Translations under genes and position numbers: made by a program
Shown: in pieces, positions 1 to 4,458 of the stretch
How positions within the stretch are numbered: position 1 is the first letter of the stretch
Layout: each line of letters starts with the position of its first letter
The notes under the pieces: model-generated
What the model was told of the DNA's origin: nothing
The model's database searches: none
The model's input: only the letters and a program-made list of their open reading frames with translations
Assembly (NCBI GenBank): GCA_964593895.1
Contig: CAZQKL010000099.1
Coordinates: 1-7,422 of the forward strand
From: CAZQKL01 sp964593895 [NCBI: uncultured bacterium]
Lineage (GTDB): Bacteria; DYJV01
Length of the DNA: 7,422 bases
Direction: 5' to 3'

Positions 1-103
1 AGATTACACAAATTTCATTAGCAACGAACCAAGGCTCTCCATTCTTGTCAATAATTTTATTTTTCCCTAATTCTTTGTGCTGGAATTGGATTAGATGTGT
101 CAT
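1..103 (-). CDS. Bro-N domain antirepressor, N-terminal fragment (cut by window edge)
   Basis: The ATG at 103-101 opens a frame that runs off the left edge, giving 34 visible residues. Residues 17-34 (IIDKNGEPWFVANEICVI) match the start of the Bro-N fold, whose members typically carry a 'dG.pWFva.di...LGy' motif. Bro-N proteins are DNA-binding phage antirepressors or regulators, often with a variable C-terminal domain (KilAC or others) that is not visible here. The start is well supported by a GGAGGGAG ribosome binding site just upstream (114-107). That site is embedded in a long inverted repeat, listed separately. The gene follows the XRE-type regulator gene on the same strand after about 100 bases holding a promoter candidate. 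A repressor/antirepressor pairing with that neighbour is inferred from order only. Confidence 0.72.
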   Translation of the reverse strand, partial: MTHLIQFQHKELGKNKIIDKNGEPWFVANEICVI

Positions 104-154
104 AATCTCCCTCCTGTTTTGTAGTTTTTAAATACATTCCAGAAGGGAGATAAT
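102..154 (-). promoter_or_regulatory. Inverted repeat that would hide the Bro-N ribosome binding site and start codon
   Basis: In minus-strand RNA, bases 151-140 (AUCUCCCUUCUG) pair with 116-105 (CAGGAGGGAGAU) as 12 contiguous pairs including one G-U wobble. The stem then extends past one U-U mismatch to cover the AUG at 103-101. The loop is 23 bases (139-117). The whole Shine-Dalgarno sequence and the start codon are inside the stem. The pairing is seen directly; the regulatory effect is inferred. If transcription starts from the TTGACA promoter the left arm would not be in the RNA, so the block would apply mainly to read-through transcripts. A DNA operator is the alternative reading. Confidence 0.5.
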
Positions 155-175
155 ATATTTTATATATTTTGTCAA
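147..175 (-). promoter_or_regulatory. Promoter candidate for the Bro-N gene
   Basis: On the minus strand a consensus -35 box TTGACA lies at 175-170. A spacer of 17 leads to TATCTC at 152-147, a poor -10 box; TATTAT at 155-150 is a better hexamer but with a spacer of only 14. The region between is almost pure A/T. It lies between the XRE gene stop and the Bro-N start, in the right orientation. The expected start of transcription would be near 139-142. Confidence 0.42.
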
Positions 176-204
176 GAAAAAAAATATACAAGAATTACTT
201 TTTT

Positions 205-438
205 TTAAATTTTTTGTAGTGTGCTTTTAAAAATCTTTAAATTATTAATAATTTCCATTTGTCTTTTATTTTCTAATAATAATTCTAAAAATTTAATTCC
301 CCACTCTGGAATTTCACCTGATGAAGACCATTTTCGGATTGTAACTTCATGTATCCCTATCCTCTCCGCCAGCTCTTTTTGAGTAATACCAAGCTCTTTG
401 CAAACCTGTTTTATTATATTATCTTTTTTCTCTGCCAT
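205..438 (-). CDS. Small XRE/Cro-type helix-turn-helix regulator
   Basis: This is a 77-residue DNA-binding protein. Residues about 7-45 form a classic XRE-type HTH: IIKQVCKELG, then ITQKELAERIGIHEVTIRKW as the two-helix core, then GEIPEWGIKFLELLLE, a tail typical of small phage repressors. The last 25 residues look helical and could dimerise. I chose the ATG at 438-436 because AAGGGG (450-445) sits six bases upstream; the longer reading begins with TTG at 474 and has no ribosome binding site. It is transcribed divergently from the plus-strand membrane-protein gene, and a perfect inverted repeat lies in the shared intergenic region, so it may repress that promoter and perhaps its own. The Bro-N gene follows on the same strand. 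An antitoxin role is possible, but no toxin partner is seen. Confidence 0.8.
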   Translation of the reverse strand: MAEKKDNIIKQVCKELGITQKELAERIGIHEVTIRKWSSSGEIPEWGIKFLELLLENKRQMEIINNLKIFKSTLQKI

Positions 439-478
439 GCTTAACCCCTTATCACTTTTTAACTGCTTTTTCAATTAC

Positions 479-507
479 TTGATTTTTATTTTAATTATTG
501 CTAATAA
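479..507 (+). promoter_or_regulatory. Promoter of the membrane-protein gene, probably giving a leaderless mRNA
   Basis: A -35 box TTGATT (479-484), a 17-base spacer and a -10 box TAATAA (502-507) with the extended TG at 499-500 are present. The predicted start of transcription is about 514, which is the A of the ATG. No Shine-Dalgarno sequence occurs upstream of that ATG, in line with leaderless translation. The -10 box overlaps an inverted repeat. Confidence 0.55.
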
Positions 508-510
508 TTA
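492..510. repeat. Perfect 8-bp inverted repeat, candidate operator
   Basis: TAATTATT (492-499), spacer GCT, and AATAATTA (503-510) form a perfect inverted repeat in the intergenic region between the divergent XRE regulator and membrane-protein genes. It overlaps the plus-strand -10 box. The position fits a repressor operator, and the XRE protein is the obvious candidate. The arms are pure A/T in an AT-rich genome, so chance is not excluded. Confidence 0.45.
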
Positions 511-513
511 TTT

Positions 514-1023
514 ATGAATGCAAATACTTATAAAAATTCCATTGAAAAACTTTTTAACCTTGCTCTTAATCGCCATAAATTCTATTTTCTGGAAATGCCT
601 CAATATCAATACTCCATTATCAAAACCTATCTCTGGATTTCTGCTTTTATAATCTCTGCTCAACTTGCAATTATTAAAAATTTTTACATTGCAAATATTT
701 TTAAATTTTTCGCTTTTGTTTCCATCATTCTTTCTGCTATCGCTTTTGTCATTGCTATTTACACACTTAAACTTAGAAAAGCCATAAATTCTCATATTGA
801 AGAACTTACTGAAATGGACAAAATGGCATGGAATTATGCCAATTCTCCTGAAGGAGATACTGAATTTATGAGGTCTATTATTTACGGTATTTATGAAGAT
901 ATTAATCATTTAATAACCACCACCAACTCACGAGGAGAAAAATTAAGAGCAATAGCATGGCTTTTAATCTCCTCGTTTATTTCTGGAATAATTCCAGTAA
1001 TTTCTCTTTACATAAAAAAATGA
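514..1023 (+). CDS. Small membrane protein with three predicted helices, function unknown
   Basis: The 169-residue product has hydrophobic segments at about 36-55, 62-86 and 146-167. A mostly polar stretch of about 60 residues (87-145) links the second and third; the positive charges suggest N-terminus and loop inside, C-terminus outside. I do not recognise a family. The layout of two helices, a polar linker and a late helix is loosely like small TM effector modules such as SLATT or PycTM domains, but no effector partner is visible and I do not assign it. The ATG at 514 lacks a ribosome binding site and coincides with the predicted transcription start. The gene ends in AAA AAA TGA within an A7 run; a Pro-rich frame begins at the overlapping ATGA. 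Its Phe/Ile/Asn/Ser-rich content differs from the Lys/Glu-rich phage genes opposite, which suggests a moron. Confidence 0.72.
   Translation: MNANTYKNSIEKLFNLALNRHKFYFLEMPQYQYSIIKTYLWISAFIISAQLAIIKNFYIANIFKFFAFVSIILSAIAFVIAIYTLKLRKAINSHIEELTEMDKMAWNYANSPEGDTEFMRSIIYGIYEDINHLITTTNSRGEKLRAIAWLLISSFISGIIPVISLYIKK
1014..1020 (+). other. A AAA AAA slippery heptamer at the end of the membrane-protein frame
   Basis: The seven As at 1014-1020 are phased as A AAA AAA relative to the membrane-protein frame (codons ATA AAA AAA TGA), which is the arrangement for -1 frameshifting. The -1 frame after the run is open for 37 further codons and is Pro/Lys-rich. The run could also allow polymerase slippage. 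No Shine-Dalgarno-like stimulator is visible at the usual distance upstream, and A-runs are common in AT-rich DNA. Confidence 0.35.
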
Positions 1024-1136
1024 GCAACAATAAAAATACTCCATCAAAACAGCCTCCTTCCAAACCAAACCCTCCACCAACACCACCATCAAGAAAAATA
1101 CAGCCCAACAAAATCACTCCACCTAAAAAGAAATAA
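1020..1136 (+). CDS. Pro/Lys-rich 38-residue peptide, or -1 frame extension of the membrane protein
   Basis: ATG at 1020-1022 overlaps the TGA stop of the membrane-protein gene (1021-1023) as ATGA, the usual sign of termination-reinitiation. The 38 codons end at TAA 1134-1136. About a third of the residues are Pro (for example KPNPPPTPPSRK in the middle), the rest mostly Lys, Ser, Asn and Thr, with KKK at the end. There are no hydrophobic residues apart from two Ile. Such a composition is not expected by chance in AT-rich DNA. It could be a separate disordered peptide, or, through -1 slippage on the A7 run, a C-terminal tail of the membrane protein. By the predicted topology such a tail would lie outside the membrane. 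No independent ribosome binding site is present. Function unknown. Confidence 0.5.
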   Translation: MSNNKNTPSKQPPSKPNPPPTPPSRKIQPNKITPPKKK

Positions 1137-1140
1137 ATAA

Positions 1141-1169
1141 TTGACTTTTTAAAATCACTGTAATATTTG
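1141..1169 (+). promoter_or_regulatory. Promoter candidate for the coiled-coil zinc-ribbon gene
   Basis: TTGACT at 1141-1146 is a good -35 box. At a spacer of 17 the -10 position is TATTTG (1164-1169), a weak match; TAATAT at 1161-1166 is better but with only 14 bases between. Either would place the transcription start within a few bases of the ATG at 1176, and no ribosome binding site is present. The stretch 1161-1174 matches 12 of 14 bases of 492-505 in front of the other plus-strand gene. Confidence 0.35.
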
Positions 1170-1175
1170 CTAATT

Positions 1176-1691
1176 ATGGATATTAAAAATATTTCCTCCA
1201 TTCTCACTGAAATCACCTCTGTTTTTTTAAATCTTTCACAACTAATTGATAAATATAAATCAAAACTTCCCAATGATATTTATGAGCTTGTATCTTCTCT
1301 CAAGAATCATCTTCTTGAGCTTCAAACGATGATTTTTCAAATTCAACAGGAAAATATCCTTTTGCAGGATGAAATAAAAATATACAAAGAGAAAATAGCT
1401 GAGTATGAGCAATGGGAAAAAGCCGAGAAAGAGTATAAACTTTTTGACTTTGGAAACGGAGTTTTCATACGCTCTAAAATAGTTATGAAAGACAAGGAAC
1501 AGCTCCACTGGTTTTATTGTCCCTCTTGCTTTGACAACAGGAAATTTTCCCCTCTTACATGGATTAAAAAAACCTCTCAGGGCTCGTTTTACAAATGCCC
1601 TGTATGTAATGCAGAATTTATTAATACCCATGATAAACTTAATACAAAATTTGAATATATACCTGTAAAATCCAACAAATGGAAGTTTTAA
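1176..1691 (+). CDS. Coiled-coil protein with C-terminal zinc ribbon, function unknown
   Basis: The 171-residue product (ATG at 1176) begins with a helical region and a likely coiled coil at about 35-85. A motif WEKAEKEYKLFDFGNGVF follows, and then two cysteine pairs, CPSC (115-118) and CPVC (141-144), forming a zinc ribbon. This order, with 'W..ek..Y.L...g.gvF' followed by 'hW.C..C' and a second 'CP.C', recalls a family of uncharacterised accessory proteins found in phages and genomic islands; I know of no assigned function and recognise it from memory of the pattern only. An in-frame TTG at 1167 would add three residues, but neither start has a ribosome binding site, and ATG fits a leaderless mRNA. 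It converges on the NrdR-like gene with five bases between the stops. Confidence 0.72.
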   Translation: MDIKNISSILTEITSVFLNLSQLIDKYKSKLPNDIYELVSSLKNHLLELQTMIFQIQQENILLQDEIKIYKEKIAEYEQWEKAEKEYKLFDFGNGVFIRSKIVMKDKEQLHWFYCPSCFDNRKFSPLTWIKKTSQGSFYKCPVCNAEFINTHDKLNTKFEYIPVKSNKWKF

Positions 1692-1697
1692 TTTTTT
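1667..1697. terminator. Weak, possibly two-way terminator between convergent genes
   Basis: AAAATCCA (1667-1674) and TGGA plus TTTT (1680-1683, 1686-1689) could pair around an ACAAA loop with a two-base bulge. A T-rich tail follows on the plus strand (1686-1697), and a short TTTT follows the core stem on the minus strand. The stem core is only four pairs and lies inside the end of the zinc-ribbon gene, so the support is mainly positional, at a convergent junction. Confidence 0.22.
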
Positions 1698-1888
1698 CAC
1701 TTAAACTCCCCTTCAATCACTTTTTGTGTTAAAACTACATACTCTCTCCAGTATTTGTCATATTTTATTGCTTCAACTGTCTGGAATACATACCCGCATT
1801 CAAGACATTTCCTCGTTCTTTCCTGAATTATCCCCTTAACAGTATTTACAACTTTAGTCTTTTCACTACCGCATTTAGGACAGAGCAT
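1697..1888 (-). CDS. Small NrdR-like zinc-ribbon protein
   Basis: The 63-residue product has two cysteine pairs, C3-x2-C6 and C28-x2-C31, in the context MLCPKCGSEKTKVVNT and RTRKCLECGYVFQTVEAI. This closely follows the N-terminal zinc ribbon of the ribonucleotide reductase repressor NrdR ('CP.CG...tkV.ds ... RrR.C..Cg.rFtT.E'). NrdR proper is about 150 residues with an ATP-cone domain that is absent here. The protein is therefore more likely a phage zinc-ribbon DNA- or RNA-binding regulator than an NrdR. The start overlaps the preceding stop as TAATG, and GGAGGAG lies upstream, so it is translationally coupled. It is the last gene of the minus-strand block. Confidence 0.75.
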   Translation of the reverse strand: MLCPKCGSEKTKVVNTVKGIIQERTRKCLECGYVFQTVEAIKYDKYWREYVVLTQKVIEGEFK

Positions 1889-2178
1889 TAATACTCCTCC
1901 AGTTCTGCGTCTTCACTAAGAGCAAGCTCAATGAGATATTCCTCAAGCCAGAGTTCTTTCAGGTCATCTATTATTTCATCAAATCTTCTCAAAACATAGT
2001 CATATCTATCTTCATAGGTCTCACGGTCATAATCAATATTTTCGCATGCACATAAAAGAAGAAGTTCTCTTTCAACTCTCATAATATCATCCCGCACCTC
2101 TTCAAGCTTCTCTTTTAACTCATCTATCCTCATTCTTGGCAAAAATAATTCTTTTTTAACTATTATTCCCCAGCCCAT
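1888..2178 (-). CDS. Acidic helical 96-residue protein, function unknown
   Basis: I chose the ATG at 2178-2176 because AGGAGG lies six bases upstream; the frame is open for 22 more codons, but that would mean an 82-base overlap with the previous gene and no comparable binding site. The remaining overlap with the preceding gene is 16 bases. The product begins MGWGIIVKKELFLPR, followed by a long predicted helical stretch rich in Glu, Asp, Leu and Arg (about 16-85, including ELKEKLEEVRDDIMRVERE) and a very acidic C-terminus (LSEDAELEEY). Two cysteines in LLCACEN do not form a convincing metal site. No family is recognised. Its place between two zinc-finger proteins suggests an early accessory factor; an acidic partner or DNA mimic is possible but only speculative. 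Confidence 0.68.
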   Translation of the reverse strand: MGWGIIVKKELFLPRMRIDELKEKLEEVRDDIMRVERELLLLCACENIDYDRETYEDRYDYVLRRFDEIIDDLKELWLEEYLIELALSEDAELEEY

Positions 2179-2636
2179 GCAATACCTCCTATTGAATATT
2201 CTTGATAATCCCATCTTTGAGCTAATCTCCTGCATTCCACACAAAATCTTTCAAATTTGCCTCCATAAAATTCTTTCCCGCATAAATTACAAATTCTTTT
2301 TTCTTCTTTCCTTTCATCTTTACTGACAATCTTGCTTTCATTTATAACCCTTTTCACAACTGACAATGAATATCCATACTTCTCTGAAATCTCTTCCTCA
2401 TCAAGCCCTTCATAATACGCATCAATAATTCTATCCACATCTTCATTTGAAATTTTTCTGCTTTTTTTCTTATGTATCCCAAGTCTTATAAGGTATATTG
2501 CAATTGTTGATGGTGAACAGTTCGTTTTTTTACCTATCTCCACAAAACTAAGACCTTTCTCGTAATATTTTATTATCCTTTTAAAAAACCTTTCCCTTTC
2601 CTCATTTGTCATGTGTTTTATCCTGTAATTTCTCAT
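2163..2636 (-). CDS. Double helix-turn-helix protein with C-terminal zinc finger
   Basis: The 157-residue product has two HTH-like repeats. Residues about 13-53 contain IIKYYEKGLSFVEIGKKTNC SPSTIAIYL and residues about 63-100 contain RIIDAYYEGLDEEEISEKYG YSLSVVKRVI; both follow the pattern 'ii..Y.eGls..eI..k...s...v'. A basic linker leads to C116-x2-C119 and C132-x2-C135, a treble-clef-like zinc finger. It is very likely a DNA-binding regulator. Mu has its middle-gene activator Mor in the distal early region, and this protein could fill such a role, but it does not resemble Mor or C in sequence. The upstream TAG stop forms part of its own ribosome binding site (TAGGAGGAGATAATG), implying coupling to the DUF3164 gene. 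A second Met at residue 9 is a possible alternative start. Confidence 0.76.
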   Translation of the reverse strand: MRNYRIKHMTNEERERFFKRIIKYYEKGLSFVEIGKKTNCSPSTIAIYLIRLGIHKKKSRKISNEDVDRIIDAYYEGLDEEEISEKYGYSLSVVKRVINESKIVSKDERKEEKRICNLCGKEFYGGKFERFCVECRRLAQRWDYQEYSIGGIAWAGE

Positions 2637-2645
2637 TATCTCCTC

Positions 2646-3254
2646 CTAAAAATCAGCAATATCAAGTGGTATTGATTTCCATTCCCCATCAACATTTTTC
2701 CAGAATTTTATATACGCTTTTCTGCCTACCACCTGAATACTCTCTTTAATTAGCTTCATTGCTTTCTGCCATTCCTTGTCTTTAATTTGCAGTCTGGTTA
2801 AACCAATAATTCTATTTTTATCAATTCTACCTTTTTTATCCACCTTAAAAGCATCTTCAACAAGAAGCCTTATTCTGTCATCACTGTTTTCACTCCATCG
2901 CTTTATGCAATTAGCGATAATTTCCCTTGCAAGCTGTAATCTTTCATCAAAATCAATATGTTCTGCCATTTTAATCTCAATTCTGTAATCCCTGCTAAAA
3001 TCATAAAGCCACTTGTTCCCCTTCTTTGTCCTTGCTTCCACTCCATTTTCTTCTGCTATCCAGTTAAAATAGTTCTCAATCTCATTTAATGCTTTCCTCT
3101 TGAATTCTCTTAATTTTTCTGATATTTTCTCTGCCTGCTGGCAAAGTTTTGTGACAACTCTGTCTCTTTTTTTATCCACTTTGTCCACATATTTGGCAGG
3201 GATTTCATTCCCTGCTGAATCTATCCATTTGCCATCTTTTGTTTTTCGTGCCAT
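2646..3254 (-). CDS. DUF3164 family protein of Mu-like phages
   Basis: The 202-residue product matches the DUF3164 pattern along its length: an N-terminal 'dg.w.D..Gn.iP..yv..vDk.rd' segment (DGKWIDSAGNEIPAKYVDKVDK at 7-28, given here in part), a helical middle with 'hIdFDErLq.Ak.iI..ci..Ws' (about 98-122), the hallmark 'dD.ir.Lv.dAFkvDk.GrId...i.gL.rl.I.D..W..Am..I..Siqv.G.k.YirF' and an end on 'DIADF'. The family is common in early regions of Mu-, B3- and D3112-like phages; its function is not established. It begins 12 bases after the 87-residue gene, with GGGGGTGA as the binding site. Length is typical for the family. Confidence 0.82.
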   Translation of the reverse strand: MARKTKDGKWIDSAGNEIPAKYVDKVDKKRDRVVTKLCQQAEKISEKLREFKRKALNEIENYFNWIAEENGVEARTKKGNKWLYDFSRDYRIEIKMAEHIDFDERLQLAREIIANCIKRWSENSDDRIRLLVEDAFKVDKKGRIDKNRIIGLTRLQIKDKEWQKAMKLIKESIQVVGRKAYIKFWKNVDGEWKSIPLDIADF

Positions 3255-3266
3255 AAAATCACCCCC

Positions 3267-3530
3267 TTAATTTATTATTTCTGAAATTATTGCTTTTTCC
3301 TGGATTATTCTCATTTTTTCCCTTAAATTCTCCCTTGCCTGAACATAACCTCTTATCCTGTGTGCAGTGTTTTCAAGCATCAATGCAAGTGTGTATAAAT
3401 CTCCAAACCTTTCCTCTGAAATAATCCCATCCTCATCTCTATCTCTCCAGATTTTCCTTTTAAGCTCACAAGCTTCAATAAAAAGCTCCTGAATATAATC
3501 TTCATTTGCAAGTAAAATATCTTTAACCAT
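3267..3530 (-). CDS. Small helical protein of 87 residues, function unknown
   Basis: The ATG at 3530-3528 follows the preceding small gene's stop by four bases, and its GGGGG ribosome binding site lies in the end of that gene. The product is nearly all predicted helix with balanced charge: a segment EDYIQELFIEACELKRKIW, an acidic turn RDRDEDGIISEE at about 29-40, and a longer helix from RFGDLYTLAL to the end. One cysteine only, so no metal site; no signal peptide or membrane segment. I do not recognise a family. Its position between GemA and DUF3164 is the place where Mu-like phages keep short early accessory genes. Confidence 0.7.
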   Translation of the reverse strand: MVKDILLANEDYIQELFIEACELKRKIWRDRDEDGIISEERFGDLYTLALMLENTAHRIRGYVQARENLREKMRIIQEKAIISEIIN

Positions 3531-3534
3531 TGTT

Positions 3535-3675
3535 TTACCCCCTTTCTGGAATTTTATAAAAAGTTACAATTTTACCTGTTTCTCTATCAATCTTAAACAC
3601 AAAATCTCTGCTAATTCTCGTTTCAAGAAGTTTAAAAATCTCTCCATCTTCTTTTTTTATTTTTTGAAACCTCAT
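3535..3675 (-). CDS. 46-residue basic protein, function unknown
   Basis: This short gene fills the otherwise empty gap between GemA and the 87-residue gene. ATG at 3675-3673 is preceded by AGGAGG at good spacing (inside the end of GemA), and it lies one base after the GemA stop codon. The frame closes at TAA 3537-3535, four bases before the next ATG. The product begins MRFQKIKKEDGEIFKLLETR and ends FKIDRETGKIVTFYKIPERG (partial strings). It is basic, with a likely helix and then beta strands. The 'idreTGkivtfyki' segment looks like a two-stranded hairpin. No family is recognised. Confidence 0.66.
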   Translation of the reverse strand: MRFQKIKKEDGEIFKLLETRISRDFVFKIDRETGKIVTFYKIPERG

Positions 3676-3676
3676 T

Positions 3677-4123
3677 TTACGCCTCCTGGTGAATTTTTAT
3701 CCCTCTTACAAATCCCCAGACCTGCCTGAGTTCTCTTTTATTCAACTTCTCAAGACAATCCTTTTTCATCCTTTTCAACACAAACCCTGCAAGCCTCTTT
3801 TCCCAGTTTTTGCCAAGTCTATTCTCTGCTTCCTTTTTAATCCTAAAAATCATCCTCTTTTTCATATTCACTGGCTTAAATCCATTTTTATAAAACCTCT
3901 CCACAACTCTTTGCAGTTCATCATTGCTCATAAATTTACATGAGGTCTTACCTGTTATCTCTTTCAAAAATCCCCTGTAATCAATCTCACTTACAGCCCT
4001 TAATCTTTCACCACCACACAAAGGACATCTTTTCACAAAAACAATCTCCCTGCATTCGCAACACACTTTTGCAGATTTCAAAGCAATATGAATTTTAGCA
4101 AGCAATCTCTGTCTATCAGTCAT
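3677..4123 (-). CDS. gemA: GemA/gp16-like (DUF1018) protein with an inserted zinc knuckle
   Basis: The 148-residue product has the parts of the Mu gp16/GemA family: an opening 'rq.LlaKIHIA...' helix (MTDRQRLLAKIHIALKSA), the core 'dYr..L..iTGktS...msd.eL..v...f...GF' (48-83) and a C-terminal 'a..lkrm....l..L...eLrqv..fvrgi' block (about 112-142). GemA in Mu modulates host gene expression and DNA supercoiling; the exact role here is unknown. Between the first helix and the core, at residues 21-36, is an insert with C21/C22-x-C24 and C33-P-L-C36, a zinc-knuckle arrangement that the classical family lacks as I know it. The start overlaps the upstream stop as TAATG behind GGGGAGG, implying coupling to the winged-helix gene. 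Confidence 0.75.
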   Translation of the reverse strand: MTDRQRLLAKIHIALKSAKVCCECREIVFVKRCPLCGGERLRAVSEIDYRGFLKEITGKTSCKFMSNDELQRVVERFYKNGFKPVNMKKRMIFRIKKEAENRLGKNWEKRLAGFVLKRMKKDCLEKLNKRELRQVWGFVRGIKIHQEA

Positions 4124-4458
4124 TAATCCTCCCCAATGTAGCGATAATATGTCTTTTTACCTTTAAGCCCCACTTTTTTGCACAATCCCTGCTTGACAAA
4201 TTCGCAAATATAGGTTACAACTACCCTGTATTTGACCCCAGACAGTCTGGAGATTTCCACGGGCGTGAAGGTTTTCGCTACCTTCATCGCCCTCTTCACT
4301 TTCTCCTTGCCATTCAGTTTTTTAATTTTGTGAAGTTTCTGCTGTTTTTCCTCTTCTCGTTTGTATCTCAATACCAGTTTTCTTAAATCTTCCCAGCTTA
4401 TTCCAAACTCCTGTTCAAAAATTCGCTTTATTTCTCTTGCTGATATTTTAGTTTCCAT
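4123..4458 (-). CDS. Winged-helix DNA-binding protein of 111 residues
   Basis: The N-terminal 50 residues form a charged helical segment (IFEQEFGISWEDLRKLVLRY, then a Lys/Glu-rich stretch). Residues about 52-108 look like a winged helix: KVKRAMKVAKTFTPVEISRL, then SGVKYRVVVTYICEFVKQGL as recognition helix, then a wing KKVGLKGKKTYYRYIG. This is the pattern of 'ftp.eis.lsg..y..v..yi..l...G.v.k.g..gk..yyr' wHTH domains. It overlaps the MuB gene by 11 bases (GGAG is present upstream), so it is probably cotranslated. The adjacent MuB is short and lacks the N-terminal DNA-binding part of Mu B, so this protein may be a partner or target-site factor; that link is only inferred from position. Confidence 0.7.
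   Translation of the reverse strand: METKISAREIKRIFEQEFGISWEDLRKLVLRYKREEEKQQKLHKIKKLNGKEKVKRAMKVAKTFTPVEISRLSGVKYRVVVTYICEFVKQGLCKKVGLKGKKTYYRYIGED

Noticed and set aside
439-474. 12-codon extension of the XRE regulator to a TTG
   Set aside because: No ribosome binding site, whereas the ATG at 438 has AAGGGG six bases upstream; the extension also adds nothing to the HTH fold.
508-909. 133-codon minus-strand frame opposite the membrane-protein gene
   Set aside because: It mirrors the plus-strand gene, has no ribosome binding site, and its product looks like an antisense translation; the plus frame has clear membrane segments and a promoter.
205-1023. Toxin-antitoxin pair made of the XRE protein and the membrane protein
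   Set aside because: The genes are divergent, not an operon, and the membrane protein is much longer than typical small membrane toxins; repressor/operator is simpler.
977-1273. 98-codon minus-strand frame with a Gly-rich stretch
   Set aside because: The Gly/Leu-rich part is the reverse reading of the Pro/Lys-rich plus-strand codons, and there is no ribosome binding site.
1260-1700. 146-codon minus-strand frame under the zinc-ribbon gene
   Set aside because: The plus frame has two CxxC pairs and a coiled coil; the minus frame is an antisense shadow rich in Phe and Leu, without a supported start.
1697-1888. True NrdR repressor
   Set aside because: Only the zinc ribbon is present; the ATP-cone domain that makes up most of NrdR is missing.
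2179-2244. 22-codon N-terminal extension of the 96-residue acidic protein
   Set aside because: It would overlap the preceding gene by 82 bases; the internal ATG at 2178 has an AGGAGG at ideal spacing.
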